DNA from: Candidatus Woesearchaeota archaeon
GTDB taxonomy: Archaea; Nanobdellota; Nanobdellia; Woesearchaeales; JACRKL01
Direction of reading: 5' to 3'
Length of the DNA stretch: 9,126 nt
Assembly (NCBI GenBank): GCA_016219795.1
Contig: JACRKK010000049.1
Location: 1 to 9,126 of the forward strand
The notes below the pieces were generated by a model. The model saw nothing but the letters and a program-made list of their open reading frames with translations, was not told where the DNA came from and made no database searches. The number at the start of each line of letters is the position of its first letter. Position 1 is the first letter of the stretch. A program made the translations under genes and the position numbers. Positions 1-6,490 of this stretch are shown in pieces.

Positions 1-1
1 T

Positions 2-64
2 AATATCGCAAGTATTGCCCATAATTTAAGGAAGATATGGGCAACGAAGGGGAAGATGCACTAA
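2..64 (+). CDS. possible 3' end of an upstream gene (partial, 20 codons)
   Basis: Frame 2 is open from the window edge to a TAA at 62-64 and reads NIASIAHNLRKIWATKGKMH. The other two + frames close within the first 30 bases. A 20-codon open stretch can occur by chance, and part of it is a perfect inverted repeat (15-44), so this may be noncoding. No family is recognised. It is listed only because the sequence upstream of the window would settle it. Confidence 0.2.
   Translation, partial: NIASIAHNLRKIWATKGKMH
15..44. repeat. perfect 9-bp inverted repeat, 12-nt spacer
   Basis: TTGCCCATA at 15-23 is the exact reverse complement of TATGGGCAA at 36-44, with 12 bases between them. It could form a stem-loop at the end of an upstream transcript or be a dyad binding site for a regulator. 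No poly-T tract follows directly, so a simple terminator is not well supported. Confidence 0.55.
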
Positions 65-134
65 GGTGATGGAAGTTTTTATTGAATAGCTTATTTTTTT
101 GTTATCTGCAAGAAAATTGCTTGAATTATGACTC

Positions 135-148
135 AGCCTCTTTAGGCT
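135..148. repeat. short hairpin in the leader of the 189-1610 gene
   Basis: AGCCT at 135-139 pairs with AGGCT at 144-148 around a CTTT loop. It lies 13 bases before a GGAGGT at 161-166. A 5-bp stem is weak and may be chance. If real, it would sit in the 5' leader of the following gene. Confidence 0.3.
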
Positions 149-188
149 TGGGGTAGGCAAGGAGGTAAATCCAGAGGGAACATTACTC

Positions 189-1610
189 TTGGCAGGGAAT
201 CCTGAGGGTCAGCATCCAGCAATGACGTGGTACTATACCATACCCTCCGGCTTTGCCCATTATGATAATAAAGTAAATGCTTTTCTTATGGCAGTGTTGA
301 CGCCTAACATAAGCAAATTATCCGCAAGTCCGATAAAACATGAAGATGGCTCCTTAGAATATAAAATAGAATGTCCTGCTCGCAACAGTGCACGGGGGAC
401 TGCTGAGGTACAGCACTTTTTTGATATTACCATGACACCAAAAGGCAAGGTGGGTGACTCCCCATTTTATGAAGTGACTGGCATTCATGGATTCACCAAA
501 AGACATCACGATAAAAGAATCGCTGCCCTCGAGCAAAGAGTTTACGATTATCTGAAAGCAAACGGTGATGTCGTTGCAGATTGCACAACCGATGCAGATG
601 GCGTGCTTCATGTCACCTATTTGGGCTTACCACCAGAGGTACCGCTCCATGCTAATGAAATGATTAAGACGGATGAACTACAAATGGCTTTTTTCAGAAA
701 AGCAATTGAGTTGCATGCAAAACGTTATACTGCAATGAAACAGGCGCCAATCAGCGATGAGGATCTTGCATCTCTTCGAGATGCGCGATGGACAGGAAAA
801 CTTGCACGAGCATTTTATGGAAGATTTCTTGGCCAACAGGATGATGCATCAGGTGCGCAGGGTGTTGAAGGGATGCCCACAGGATTTCTTGACGACATAA
901 GAACCCATTTTGATGCATATCGGGTCATGCATGCCCTTGGATTTTCCGAGGCAGACCAGCAGTTTAAGGAAGTATACGCAAGACTCATGACTGCAAAAAA
1001 GAAACAGTTCCTCCCATTGTTTGGGGGCATCACCACTGACGAGTTTCTTGGAAATTATGCAATGACTTATGATTACAGTGAATATGCGCAAATGGATCCC
1101 AAATTTACAAGGAACCCACACCATTTGTTTCTTCCGGTCACTAATGTCAAAGCAGCAAGATTTGATTTTGACAACTTAGCACGGGATATTGAGCAGATGG
1201 ACATCTGCTCTCTGCTTGATGATTACCGTGCAGACCTAAGCAGACCACAATATGATACACTTTTGCAATACGCCATGCAACAGCTTGGTTTTACAAGTCC
1301 GCAAGAGAAGAAAGCCTATCTAAATGCCCTTGATTTTGCCCGTTTTGAACGCAACCTCTTCTTTGCAGGCCACGCGCTTAAAGAGCTTGGGGAACAGCCA
1401 AAGAATGAAGAAAAGCAGCATATGGCATCCCATTACCTGCAACGCAGCACGGACGCATTAGGCCGCATCGTCCAGCACCCTGAAAAGTACTGGACACAGG
1501 AACAAATAACCGCATATAAGACAACACATGGGACAACGATGGTAGGTGACCTGCGTTATCTGCAGACAGTCATCCGAAACCATATCCCCACCACTATGAT
1601 ATCAAGGTAA
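189..1610 (+). CDS. hypothetical soluble protein, 473 aa, no family recognised
   Basis: This long intact frame encodes a protein I cannot assign to a family. It has no signal peptide or membrane segment, so it is probably cytoplasmic. Residues about 1-155 alternate short hydrophobic strands with polar turns, suggesting a beta-rich domain. From about 165 to the end it looks mainly helical, with many Tyr, Phe, Gln and His residues. The start is uncertain. TTG at 189 has a weak purine stretch (GAGGG, 174-178) ten bases before it. An in-frame ATG at 222 (462 aa) has GAGGG at 204-208. A strong GGAGGT at 161-166 is 22 bases from the TTG, too far for normal use. An in-frame TGA at 129-131 limits further extension. 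The last 17 bases overlap the end of the convergent PhoU-family gene. That a protein is made is likely from the length; the function is unknown. Confidence 0.8.
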   Translation: MAGNPEGQHPAMTWYYTIPSGFAHYDNKVNAFLMAVLTPNISKLSASPIKHEDGSLEYKIECPARNSARGTAEVQHFFDITMTPKGKVGDSPFYEVTGIHGFTKRHHDKRIAALEQRVYDYLKANGDVVADCTTDADGVLHVTYLGLPPEVPLHANEMIKTDELQMAFFRKAIELHAKRYTAMKQAPISDEDLASLRDARWTGKLARAFYGRFLGQQDDASGAQGVEGMPTGFLDDIRTHFDAYRVMHALGFSEADQQFKEVYARLMTAKKKQFLPLFGGITTDEFLGNYAMTYDYSEYAQMDPKFTRNPHHLFLPVTNVKAARFDFDNLARDIEQMDICSLLDDYRADLSRPQYDTLLQYAMQQLGFTSPQEKKAYLNALDFARFERNLFFAGHALKELGEQPKNEEKQHMASHYLQRSTDALGRIVQHPEKYWTQEQITAYKTTHGTTMVGDLRYLQTVIRNHIPTTMISR

Positions 1611-2511
1611 GGTAAGGCCATATCATGTCAAAGATGCCCTGCTCAATGGTGAGCAGGTGGCAGACGAGGATGTATTCTTTGGAGGGTTTTTTGAGCAGCA
1701 TTTCTTCTGCTCCTGCCACTATTTCTTTTCTCAATGCCGCAAGTTCTGCCACCTTTTCTTTTTTATAATTGTAGAATAAATCGCAGAACAGGGCAACAGA
1801 TGCATTCACTTTCTGGAAGAGAGCAACAGACTGCTCGCTTTTTTTGAGATCTTTATACGCGGGATCTGAGAGGATGTTGGAGAGGTATTCGTAATAATCA
1901 GCAACTTTTTCGAGCATCTCTGCAATGACATACATCATAGTAGTTTTCCTGCGCTCTGGAAATCCCTCCCTGTTGAGGAATCTGCGCAGATGGTGGGTGA
2001 GGCGGTTGTTGGTCTGCTCCAAGCGCTTAACCCCTTGCATTGCTGCAATGTCTCCTTCTATCCAGGCATTGCATAAATCAGCCCCCATGGTCTTGAGCAG
2101 CAGAAGCGTCCTGCGCAGCAATGCATCAAACTCCTCTGCATTTGCCTCTGAGATGCTTCGAAGCGTACACTGGTTTTTGCTCTGCTGCACGATCTCAAAC
2201 GAAACCGATTCGTTCTTGAGGGATTGCTCTACCCGCTCCAGTTCTGCTACATCTTTGAAGGTGACAATGACTTCATCGTAGCCTGCCTTATACATGGCTG
2301 CAGTGCTTCTTCGTGCAAGCACACCGGCATCTGAGACATCCAGTGTTCCTGAGTGCTCCTTTGGCTTTCCTAAAGCTCTGATGTTGAGGATGCCTTCTAC
2401 GTCGGCAACCTCTATGTCCTGGCCTTTCTGCAGCTGGTGCTCCTGCACCCATTTTGCTGGTAGGGAAACCACCATGCAGCCTTTGCCAAGTTCTATGATT
2501 TTTCTTTGCAT
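1594..2511 (-). CDS. PhoU-domain regulator with AbrB/SpoVT-type N-terminus, 305 aa
   Basis: Residues 1-45 match the swapped-hairpin AbrB/MazE fold. The signature GKGCMVVSLPAKWVQEHQL is followed by KGQDIEV, the usual strand-turn-helix-strand pattern that binds DNA as a dimer. From about 105 to the end the protein is helical and PhoU-like, with the stretch EMLEKVADYYEYLSN carrying the acidic E..(E/D)K.AD pattern of PhoU metal-binding helices. This AbrB-PhoU fusion is common in archaea, where it is usually named a phosphate uptake regulator. No phosphate transporter or kinase gene is in view, so a phosphate role rests on family knowledge only. The ATG has no Shine-Dalgarno but has a TATA box 27 nt upstream, so the mRNA is probably leaderless. 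The gene is divergent from the 2648-5446 operon, which it might regulate (inference). Its 3' end overlaps the convergent gene. Confidence 0.88.
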   Translation of the reverse strand: MQRKIIELGKGCMVVSLPAKWVQEHQLQKGQDIEVADVEGILNIRALGKPKEHSGTLDVSDAGVLARRSTAAMYKAGYDEVIVTFKDVAELERVEQSLKNESVSFEIVQQSKNQCTLRSISEANAEEFDALLRRTLLLLKTMGADLCNAWIEGDIAAMQGVKRLEQTNNRLTHHLRRFLNREGFPERRKTTMMYVIAEMLEKVADYYEYLSNILSDPAYKDLKKSEQSVALFQKVNASVALFCDLFYNYKKEKVAELAALRKEIVAGAEEMLLKKPSKEYILVCHLLTIEQGIFDMIWPYLTLIS

Positions 2512-2534
2512 GACTTGCAGGGAAGAGGGGAGAG

Positions 2535-2541
2535 TTTATAT
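2535..2541 (-). promoter_or_regulatory. TATA box of the AbrB-PhoU gene (leaderless)
   Basis: On the - strand this reads ATATAAA inside AACATATAAACTC and is centred about 27 nt before the ATG at 2511. Archaeal TATA boxes lie about 26 nt before the transcription start, so the mRNA should begin at or next to the ATG. The bases between are pyrimidine-rich and hold no Shine-Dalgarno. Confidence 0.65.
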
Positions 2542-2574
2542 GTTTTTCTATTTATTATATGATTAATATAAACT

Positions 2575-2587
2575 ATATGTAACATAT
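2575..2587. promoter_or_regulatory. 13-bp palindrome in the divergent promoter, candidate operator
   Basis: ATATGT, a central A, then ACATAT forms a perfect palindrome. It lies between the TATA box of the AbrB-PhoU gene and that of the 2648 operon, seven bases before the latter. The region is very AT-rich, so chance is a real possibility. Its position suits an operator for one or both genes. Confidence 0.35.
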
Positions 2588-2593
2588 GCGAAA

Positions 2594-2603
2594 GTTATAT
2601 AAC
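2594..2603 (+). promoter_or_regulatory. TATA box of the envelope-protein operon
   Basis: GTTATATAAC at 2594-2603 is preceded by GCGAAA, a plausible BRE-like purine stretch. Transcription starting about 27 nt downstream would begin near 2625 and leave a leader of about 22 nt holding the GAGGT at 2639-2643 before the ATG at 2648. Several other TATA-like strings lie upstream; this one has the best spacing. Confidence 0.55.
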
Positions 2604-2647
2604 TCCCCCATTTATTCTTACTCCAGAGTGATACTAATGAGGTAAAA

Positions 2648-2854
2648 ATGACAACGACCCTACAAAGAACACTTGCAACCCTAGTGCTAGCATTATCTAC
2701 CAGCATGAGTGGGATGGGCTGCGACAAGTTGATGATACCTCCGCCCCAGACCTCTAAACAAGTCGCTTTAGCTCAACCATCTAAGAACTTAGAAAAAATA
2801 TTACCTAAAACACCGTCAACGATGACCTATTCAAACGAAATCATCGTCCAATAA
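2648..2854 (+). CDS. small secreted or lipoprotein-like protein, 68 aa
   Basis: This is a short hypothetical protein with an export-type N-terminus: one Arg at 7, a hydrophobic stretch at 9-16, then a Ser/Met/Gly-rich segment ending in Cys25 (SMSGMGCDKL). Cys25 could be a lipidated residue, but the -3 residue is Gly where the lipobox prefers Leu, Val or Ala, so the lipoprotein call is tentative. The mature part of about 43 residues is Pro/Thr/Ser/Lys-rich and probably unstructured. GAGGT at 2639-2643 lies four bases before the ATG, shorter than usual. The gene leads a three-gene + strand cluster, with 30 bases to the next start, and both following products also have a single N-terminal hydrophobic segment. 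Its shortness leaves some doubt, but the promoter, ribosome site and context support it. Confidence 0.65.
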   Translation: MTTTLQRTLATLVLALSTSMSGMGCDKLMIPPPQTSKQVALAQPSKNLEKILPKTPSTMTYSNEIIVQ

Positions 2855-2884
2855 AGCGTAACGAAACACCAAAGGTGATCAACA

Positions 2885-3826
2885 ATGGATTTGCAAGACT
2901 TACTAAACACAGTGTATTATGATAGAACGGGACTTGAGCTTGGACTGGCGGGTGCATCCGTTGCACTGACTGCTTTAGCAGTGCATGGAAAGAGAGTGCT
3001 TACTGCTGCAAAGCAGAAGTTAGCAGATCTTAGAGAAGATTATAATGCTTTGGGAGAAACGTTCCAGCGTGAAACCGGCGTTGAAGTTCCAAGAGGCAGA
3101 GAGAAATTTGGAGAAGCCTTTACAGAGACAGTAAGAGCACTAAAACGGAGAGATACAGATCTTCAGAAATATAATGGTGCAGTTGAAGCGCAAAATCGGA
3201 TCCGCAACAGTTTTGAGGATGCATGGAATGGGTATGAGAGACTCCAGAGCGAAAAGGGGTTTGTAGCTGAGGCGGTTGCACCCCTTACTCAGCACATTGC
3301 AACGATGTATAATCTTCTTGGCTCCAAAGAGATGGATGAAATCCTTCCTGCAAAAGAAGTGCGAGAATACAAACGCAGGGTAGAGCAGAGGATGGAAACA
3401 GATCTGGGTGGTTTTGTCAGGGGGATTACTGATTTTTCAGAAGGAGATGAGAAAACATACCTGACTCAGGTTGCTGTCGCTGATCAGTTGTTGATAAGAT
3501 TGGGCACCAGCACCAAGCAAGATGCACTCAATACTGCAGCATACCACGAAAGCGTTAAAGAACATGTGCAGGTATATGTCGGACAGAGAACAGACGATGA
3601 GATGGTCGTGGTTGAAACAGCACTGGAAAAAGCAGTAACCAGTTCTGGCAGCCAGAGGCTTTACAACGCAGCAAACAGCGCTCTTGCAAGGCTTGAACGG
3701 TTCTATGATATGGTAACTGCACTGAAAGTGCCCGTGGATATTACAACACAGAAACAGCAGATTGTACAATACAAGACACAGCTTGCAGCAGCATATGCTC
3801 CGGCACCCACTGGATTGGGCCAGTAA
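2885..3826 (+). CDS. membrane-anchored helical protein, 313 aa, function unknown
   Basis: The protein has a hydrophobic segment at 17-33 (LELGLAGASVALTALAV) followed by basic residues (GKR at 35-37, then KQK). The rest is charged and almost wholly helical, with heptad-like stretches at about 38-120 and 165-290. It has no cysteine and ends in a short Ala/Pro/Gly-rich tail. By the positive-inside rule the basic flank would place the large C-terminal domain in the cytoplasm (inference). The overall plan of one helix plus a long helical domain recalls LemA-type or coiled-coil scaffold proteins, but I see no diagnostic motif and do not assign either. The start is well set: AGGTGATC at 2873-2880 matches the usual 16S 3' end over eight bases and lies four bases before the ATG. 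Thirty bases separate its stop from the start of the stalk protein, consistent with one operon. Confidence 0.8.
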   Translation: MDLQDLLNTVYYDRTGLELGLAGASVALTALAVHGKRVLTAAKQKLADLREDYNALGETFQRETGVEVPRGREKFGEAFTETVRALKRRDTDLQKYNGAVEAQNRIRNSFEDAWNGYERLQSEKGFVAEAVAPLTQHIATMYNLLGSKEMDEILPAKEVREYKRRVEQRMETDLGGFVRGITDFSEGDEKTYLTQVAVADQLLIRLGTSTKQDALNTAAYHESVKEHVQVYVGQRTDDEMVVVETALEKAVTSSGSQRLYNAANSALARLERFYDMVTALKVPVDITTQKQQIVQYKTQLAAAYAPAPTGLGQ

Positions 3827-3844
3827 ATTATCTGGGACGTGAAA

Positions 3845-3849
3845 GAGGG
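3845..3849 (+). promoter_or_regulatory. ribosome binding site that sets the start at 3857
   Basis: GAGGG lies seven bases before ATG 3857. The upstream in-frame GTG at 3839 has only TCTGGGAC before it, a poorer match, so the ATG start is preferred. That shortens the product by six residues and leaves a 30-base gap after the previous gene. Confidence 0.6.
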
Positions 3850-3856
3850 AAACACC

Positions 3857-5446
3857 ATGGCTAACGAATTCACAGGCTTTGATTATGGAGAAACCACTTC
3901 ATCCTCCGGCTGGATGAAAAAGGCAGGTGTAGTGGCAGCCACACTTCTGACGGGTGCTGCCCTTTATTTAGGATTCGGGCACAACCAGATTTCTCCACAA
4001 CACGAATTAACACCCCAAAGCAGATTTGAGCAGATAGCACAGGAATCGCCTTCTGCACCACCGCTGCCTTCATTCACTGCAAGTCCAGAGCCGACACCCC
4101 CTTCTATCCCATCACCTGTGCACACACAGACACCGGCACCCACAGATACATGTCCACCTACACCTTCTCAAACGCCAGAACCATCTGACACCCCAACACC
4201 CGCACCTACACAGCCACCCACCCCCATATATACTCCTCCTCTTGTATCTTCTCCTAAAGTGCCTGCTCCAACAGGCAGTTTAGGAAGCGGTACAGCTTTT
4301 GCGCCGCAGATCGTAGGATTCCAATCATACAAAGCTGTGCTTGGTCTTCCCCAACGAGGAAACTTTGATCCTGCATTCTCATTTACTTCCTCATATACGG
4401 TGCTCAATCCCGTGGAAGTACAGGATGGAAGACTCGTGTTCAGGCACGGAGCAACTGCTTTGGGTCATCAATACGGCTTTGATGCCGTAGGCGTTAATAT
4501 CACAGCCAACAAAGCGATTGTTGGTAAAGCGTATAGCAGATTGGGAGATGACATTACAATCCCCCTCACAGACGATATGAAATCTGCATTGAACACAGGA
4601 GGTGCTGGCTTTCAGGTCATGGCACTCAAGCAGATGGGCAGGACAAACAAGTATACTATTGTCGCCTCCTATGCAAACGGGAGATTTGGACTTCCTTCCA
4701 CACCCGTGGCACAGGAAGTACATCTTCCTGCTCCTAGTGCAGGAAATACATTAGAAGGTCTGCTTGCGGACACTGCTCTTCAGCAGATGGTAGATCAGGG
4801 ATATGGTTCTTTTGCTGTAGAGGGAACCAACGGTTCTTCATCGGTTGCATATCTCAAACCAGTTACGGGACCTGATGATGAACGCCTTCAGCAGTATATC
4901 AGCATGGGAAATAAAGTGCGCTCTTCATTACCTGCCGCCCTAAGGGAAGGTGCGCACCGACAAAAAGTGCTGACGACCGTTATTGAGAAATATCTTTCTG
5001 GCAGAAGCGGAGAAGTGCTTGATGGCCAGCAGGTAAGAAAATATCTTGATGAATTTGAGTGTGATGTTGCAGAAGTCGCTGACCTGTATATGGGTGCCCG
5101 CCAAAAGGGTCTCTCTCATGCAACAGCATTAGAGCACGCTGCACAGGAATCGGCCATTGGTGGCGTAGCTTGCGCAACAGATGCGTACGAATGCTTAAAA
5201 ATTGCCCAGCATATGGGTCTGAAAGTGACCATAGGCAGGTGGGACAAGACATTCTTTGACGAGCAGGATGTTGGCTCGTTCATCGCTGGGCTTTATGCGC
5301 AAAAGGATGTTCACGGGAAGAAAACATATGCGACGAAAGAAATTTTAGCACAGGTGGCTGATCACTTTGGGCATACCATGAGCGAGAGCACCATGAGGAA
5401 TTATTTATCATCCTACGCTACCGCCTCACTGAAGAAGGCGGCGTGA
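3857..5446 (+). CDS. membrane-anchored surface protein with Pro/Thr-rich stalk, 529 aa
   Basis: Numbered from ATG 3857: a polar N-terminus of 20 residues with KK at 21-22, a hydrophobic helix at about 23-41, then a Pro/Thr/Ser-rich stretch at about 64-139 with many TP, PTP and SP pairs, then about 390 residues of folded domain. KK before the helix predicts a cytoplasmic N-terminus and an exported C-terminus. Stalks of this kind span cell walls and are often O-glycosylated in archaea. The first part of the folded domain (about 140-285) is beta-rich. The rest is mostly helical, with three cysteines (in FECDV, VACAT and YECLK) and a last segment, ILAQVADHFGHTMSESTMRNYL, that looks like a helix-turn-helix although the protein is predicted to lie outside. 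No known family is recognised. It is third in the operon. An in-frame GTG at 3839 is the alternative start. Confidence 0.82.
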   Translation: MANEFTGFDYGETTSSSGWMKKAGVVAATLLTGAALYLGFGHNQISPQHELTPQSRFEQIAQESPSAPPLPSFTASPEPTPPSIPSPVHTQTPAPTDTCPPTPSQTPEPSDTPTPAPTQPPTPIYTPPLVSSPKVPAPTGSLGSGTAFAPQIVGFQSYKAVLGLPQRGNFDPAFSFTSSYTVLNPVEVQDGRLVFRHGATALGHQYGFDAVGVNITANKAIVGKAYSRLGDDITIPLTDDMKSALNTGGAGFQVMALKQMGRTNKYTIVASYANGRFGLPSTPVAQEVHLPAPSAGNTLEGLLADTALQQMVDQGYGSFAVEGTNGSSSVAYLKPVTGPDDERLQQYISMGNKVRSSLPAALREGAHRQKVLTTVIEKYLSGRSGEVLDGQQVRKYLDEFECDVAEVADLYMGARQKGLSHATALEHAAQESAIGGVACATDAYECLKIAQHMGLKVTIGRWDKTFFDEQDVGSFIAGLYAQKDVHGKKTYATKEILAQVADHFGHTMSESTMRNYLSSYATASLKKAA

Positions 5447-5468
5447 TTTCCTTAGCATCTCCAAAAAG

Positions 5469-5478
5469 TTTATAAATA
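5469..5478 (+). promoter_or_regulatory. TATA box of the pilin-like operon
   Basis: TTTATAAATA is preceded by CCAAAAAG, a good purine-rich BRE. Transcription would start near 5499, giving a leader of about 24 nt that holds GAGGTG at 5510-5515. It is among the clearest promoters in the window and shows that the pilin-like gene does not depend on read-through from the 3857-5446 gene. Confidence 0.7.
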
Positions 5479-5522
5479 AGTACTGGCAGGGGATAAGTAT
5501 TCATTAAAAGAGGTGCAGATGT

Positions 5523-5990
5523 ATGTATCATAAAAAAGGGGACCTGTCCTTATCCACCAACGCCATCGTTGTGCTGATTCTTGCCATTGTGATGCTTGGG
5601 CTTGCCTTGGGCTTTGTCAAGGGGATGTTTGGGAATATTACCAAAACATTTGAAGAGCAGGCATTAGCTGAGCCGGAACCCAATGTTGCTACCAGTTCAA
5701 ATCCCGTCACGTTCTCTAAGCAAATTATTAGTGCTGGTTTAAATGACAAGGTTGTCTTTAAAGTGGGTATGTTCTGTAATAATGCCACCGAAAATTGTGT
5801 GGATATGGTGCCCACAGTTACCTGTGGATTGCTGACTAAAGAATCCAATGACTTATGTACTGCTAAGAATGTCACGAAATATTCCTCCGGAATCAGTGCA
5901 TGCCAGTATACGGCATCAACAAAGGGAGAAACAATTTGTTCATTTGGGACATCCTATGGCTCAGTAGATATTAAAGTAAAAGTTACTTAA
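5523..5990 (+). CDS. type IV pilin-like protein with class III signal peptide, 155 aa
   Basis: The N-terminus has the archaeal pilin/archaellin plan: a short basic leader (HKKG, 3-6), then DLSLSTNA and a hydrophobic helix at 14-32. A prepilin peptidase of the PibD/EppA type would be expected to cut after Gly6, and the helix would pack into a fibre core or anchor the protein. The rest is a beta-rich domain with six cysteines at 85, 92, 101, 112, 127 and 139, enough for three disulfides. There are N-glycosylation sequons at N38, N87 and N116. About 155 residues is normal for an archaeal minor pilin. GAGGTG at 5510-5515 lies seven bases before the ATG; an overlapping ATG at 5519 stops after four codons. 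No pilus ATPase, platform or peptidase gene is nearby, so the specific appendage is unknown. The next gene begins 14 bases after its stop. Confidence 0.82.
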   Translation: MYHKKGDLSLSTNAIVVLILAIVMLGLALGFVKGMFGNITKTFEEQALAEPEPNVATSSNPVTFSKQIISAGLNDKVVFKVGMFCNNATENCVDMVPTVTCGLLTKESNDLCTAKNVTKYSSGISACQYTASTKGETICSFGTSYGSVDIKVKVT

Positions 5991-6004
5991 GAGGTGAAAC
6001 GCTC

Positions 6005-6232
6005 ATGGCACTCAAGAAACGGATGACGCAAGAACAGGAATTTAAGATTATGACTCTGGTGTTAGACAAATTCCTGTGGGTAGGTGTGTTTATAATGGTG
6101 TATGGCTTCTATGTCGTTGCCATCGCCAATCAGACCGAAGTGCTTCGTGGCGTTGCGTTCATGATTGCCGGTGCGCTTATCCTGCTGCTGTTCATGTTCC
6201 TCATCGTGAGGGAATATGAAGTGATGAAATAA
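6005..6232 (+). CDS. small membrane protein with two helices, 75 aa
   Basis: A basic N-terminus (KKR at 4-6) leads into two predicted membrane helices at about 23-41 and 47-68, joined by a short loop (NQTE). A short charged tail (REYEVMK) follows. The positive-inside rule puts both ends in the cytoplasm. No family is recognised. GAGGTGA at 5991-5997 begins at the base after the pilin-like gene's stop and lies seven bases before the ATG, so the two genes are almost certainly co-transcribed and translated in turn. A role as a partner or anchor for the pilin-like protein is possible but rests only on neighbourhood. The end of the gene is six bases from the stop of the convergent toxin gene. Confidence 0.75.
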   Translation: MALKKRMTQEQEFKIMTLVLDKFLWVGVFIMVYGFYVVAIANQTEVLRGVAFMIAGALILLLFMFLIVREYEVMK

Positions 6233-6233
6233 A

Positions 6234-6260
6234 TTTGTTTATTTTTGATATATGTTTTTT
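6234..6260 (+). terminator. T-rich terminator of the pilin-like operon
   Basis: Just after the TAA at 6230-6232 the + strand holds runs TTTG, TTTATTTTT and, after GATATATG, TTTTTT. Archaeal RNA polymerase stops at such T tracts without needing a strong hairpin. The tract lies over the 3' end of the toxin gene on the other strand. Confidence 0.45.
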
Positions 6261-6490
6261 CTGTGGCCAATAAGTGCAACCAGTATTATTTTTTGTTCTT
6301 GATTGAGTTCTGCAATAACCCTATAATCACCTATTCGCAATTTGTATTGTGGTTTTCCTTCGAGCCGTTCAAAAAAAAAGAATGGATTCTCCTGGCTTCT
6401 TTCAAGTTTTTCGATAATTCTTCGGTTGATGTTTGGGGGTAATCTCTCAAGAAATTTAGTAGTGCCCTTAGGAACGACGAGGAGCAACAT
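6239..6490 (-). CDS. RelE/ParE-superfamily toxin, 83 aa
   Basis: The C-terminal half has the RelE pattern: YKLRIGDYRVI at 49-59 and LIGHRKNIYQK at 73-83. K50, R52 and R57 and the pair R77/Y81 sit where RelE-type mRNA interferases carry their basic and Tyr catalytic residues (family knowledge, aligned by eye). Helices at about 10-33 form the usual N-terminal hairpin. Length is typical for this family. The ATG overlaps the end of the antitoxin frame by 23 bases, the standard coupling in type II toxin-antitoxin pairs; AGAGG about eleven bases upstream is a weak ribosome site. The gene contains a run of nine T (9 A at 6371-6379 on the + strand) coding the FFFF at 37-40, a spot prone to slippage. 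Activity as a ribosome-dependent RNase is inferred. Confidence 0.85.
   Translation of the reverse strand: MLLLVVPKGTTKFLERLPPNINRRIIEKLERSQENPFFFFERLEGKPQYKLRIGDYRVIAELNQEQKIILVALIGHRKNIYQK

Noticed and set aside
1925..2566. + strand frames opposite the AbrB-PhoU gene
   Set aside because: Translations are Ser/Arg-rich with no family features, and the opposite strand encodes a recognisable protein throughout.
3437..3769. - strand frame opposite the helical membrane protein
   Set aside because: No start signal, Cys/His-rich shadow translation, and the + strand gene has strong ribosome site and operon support.
4083..4250. Pro/Thr-rich stretch as a tandem DNA repeat or CRISPR-like array
   Set aside because: The DNA units are irregular with no fixed period; only amino-acid composition is repeated. 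No CRISPR repeat-spacer pattern is seen anywhere in the window.
5421..5441. CCGCC/GGCGG hairpin as terminator of the envelope operon
   Set aside because: It is inside the coding end, only five pairs, and no T tract follows; composition of Ala codons explains it.
6245..6442. + strand frame opposite the toxin gene
   Set aside because: Phe-rich shadow of the RelE-like gene with no ribosome site; the - strand product has clear RelE motifs.
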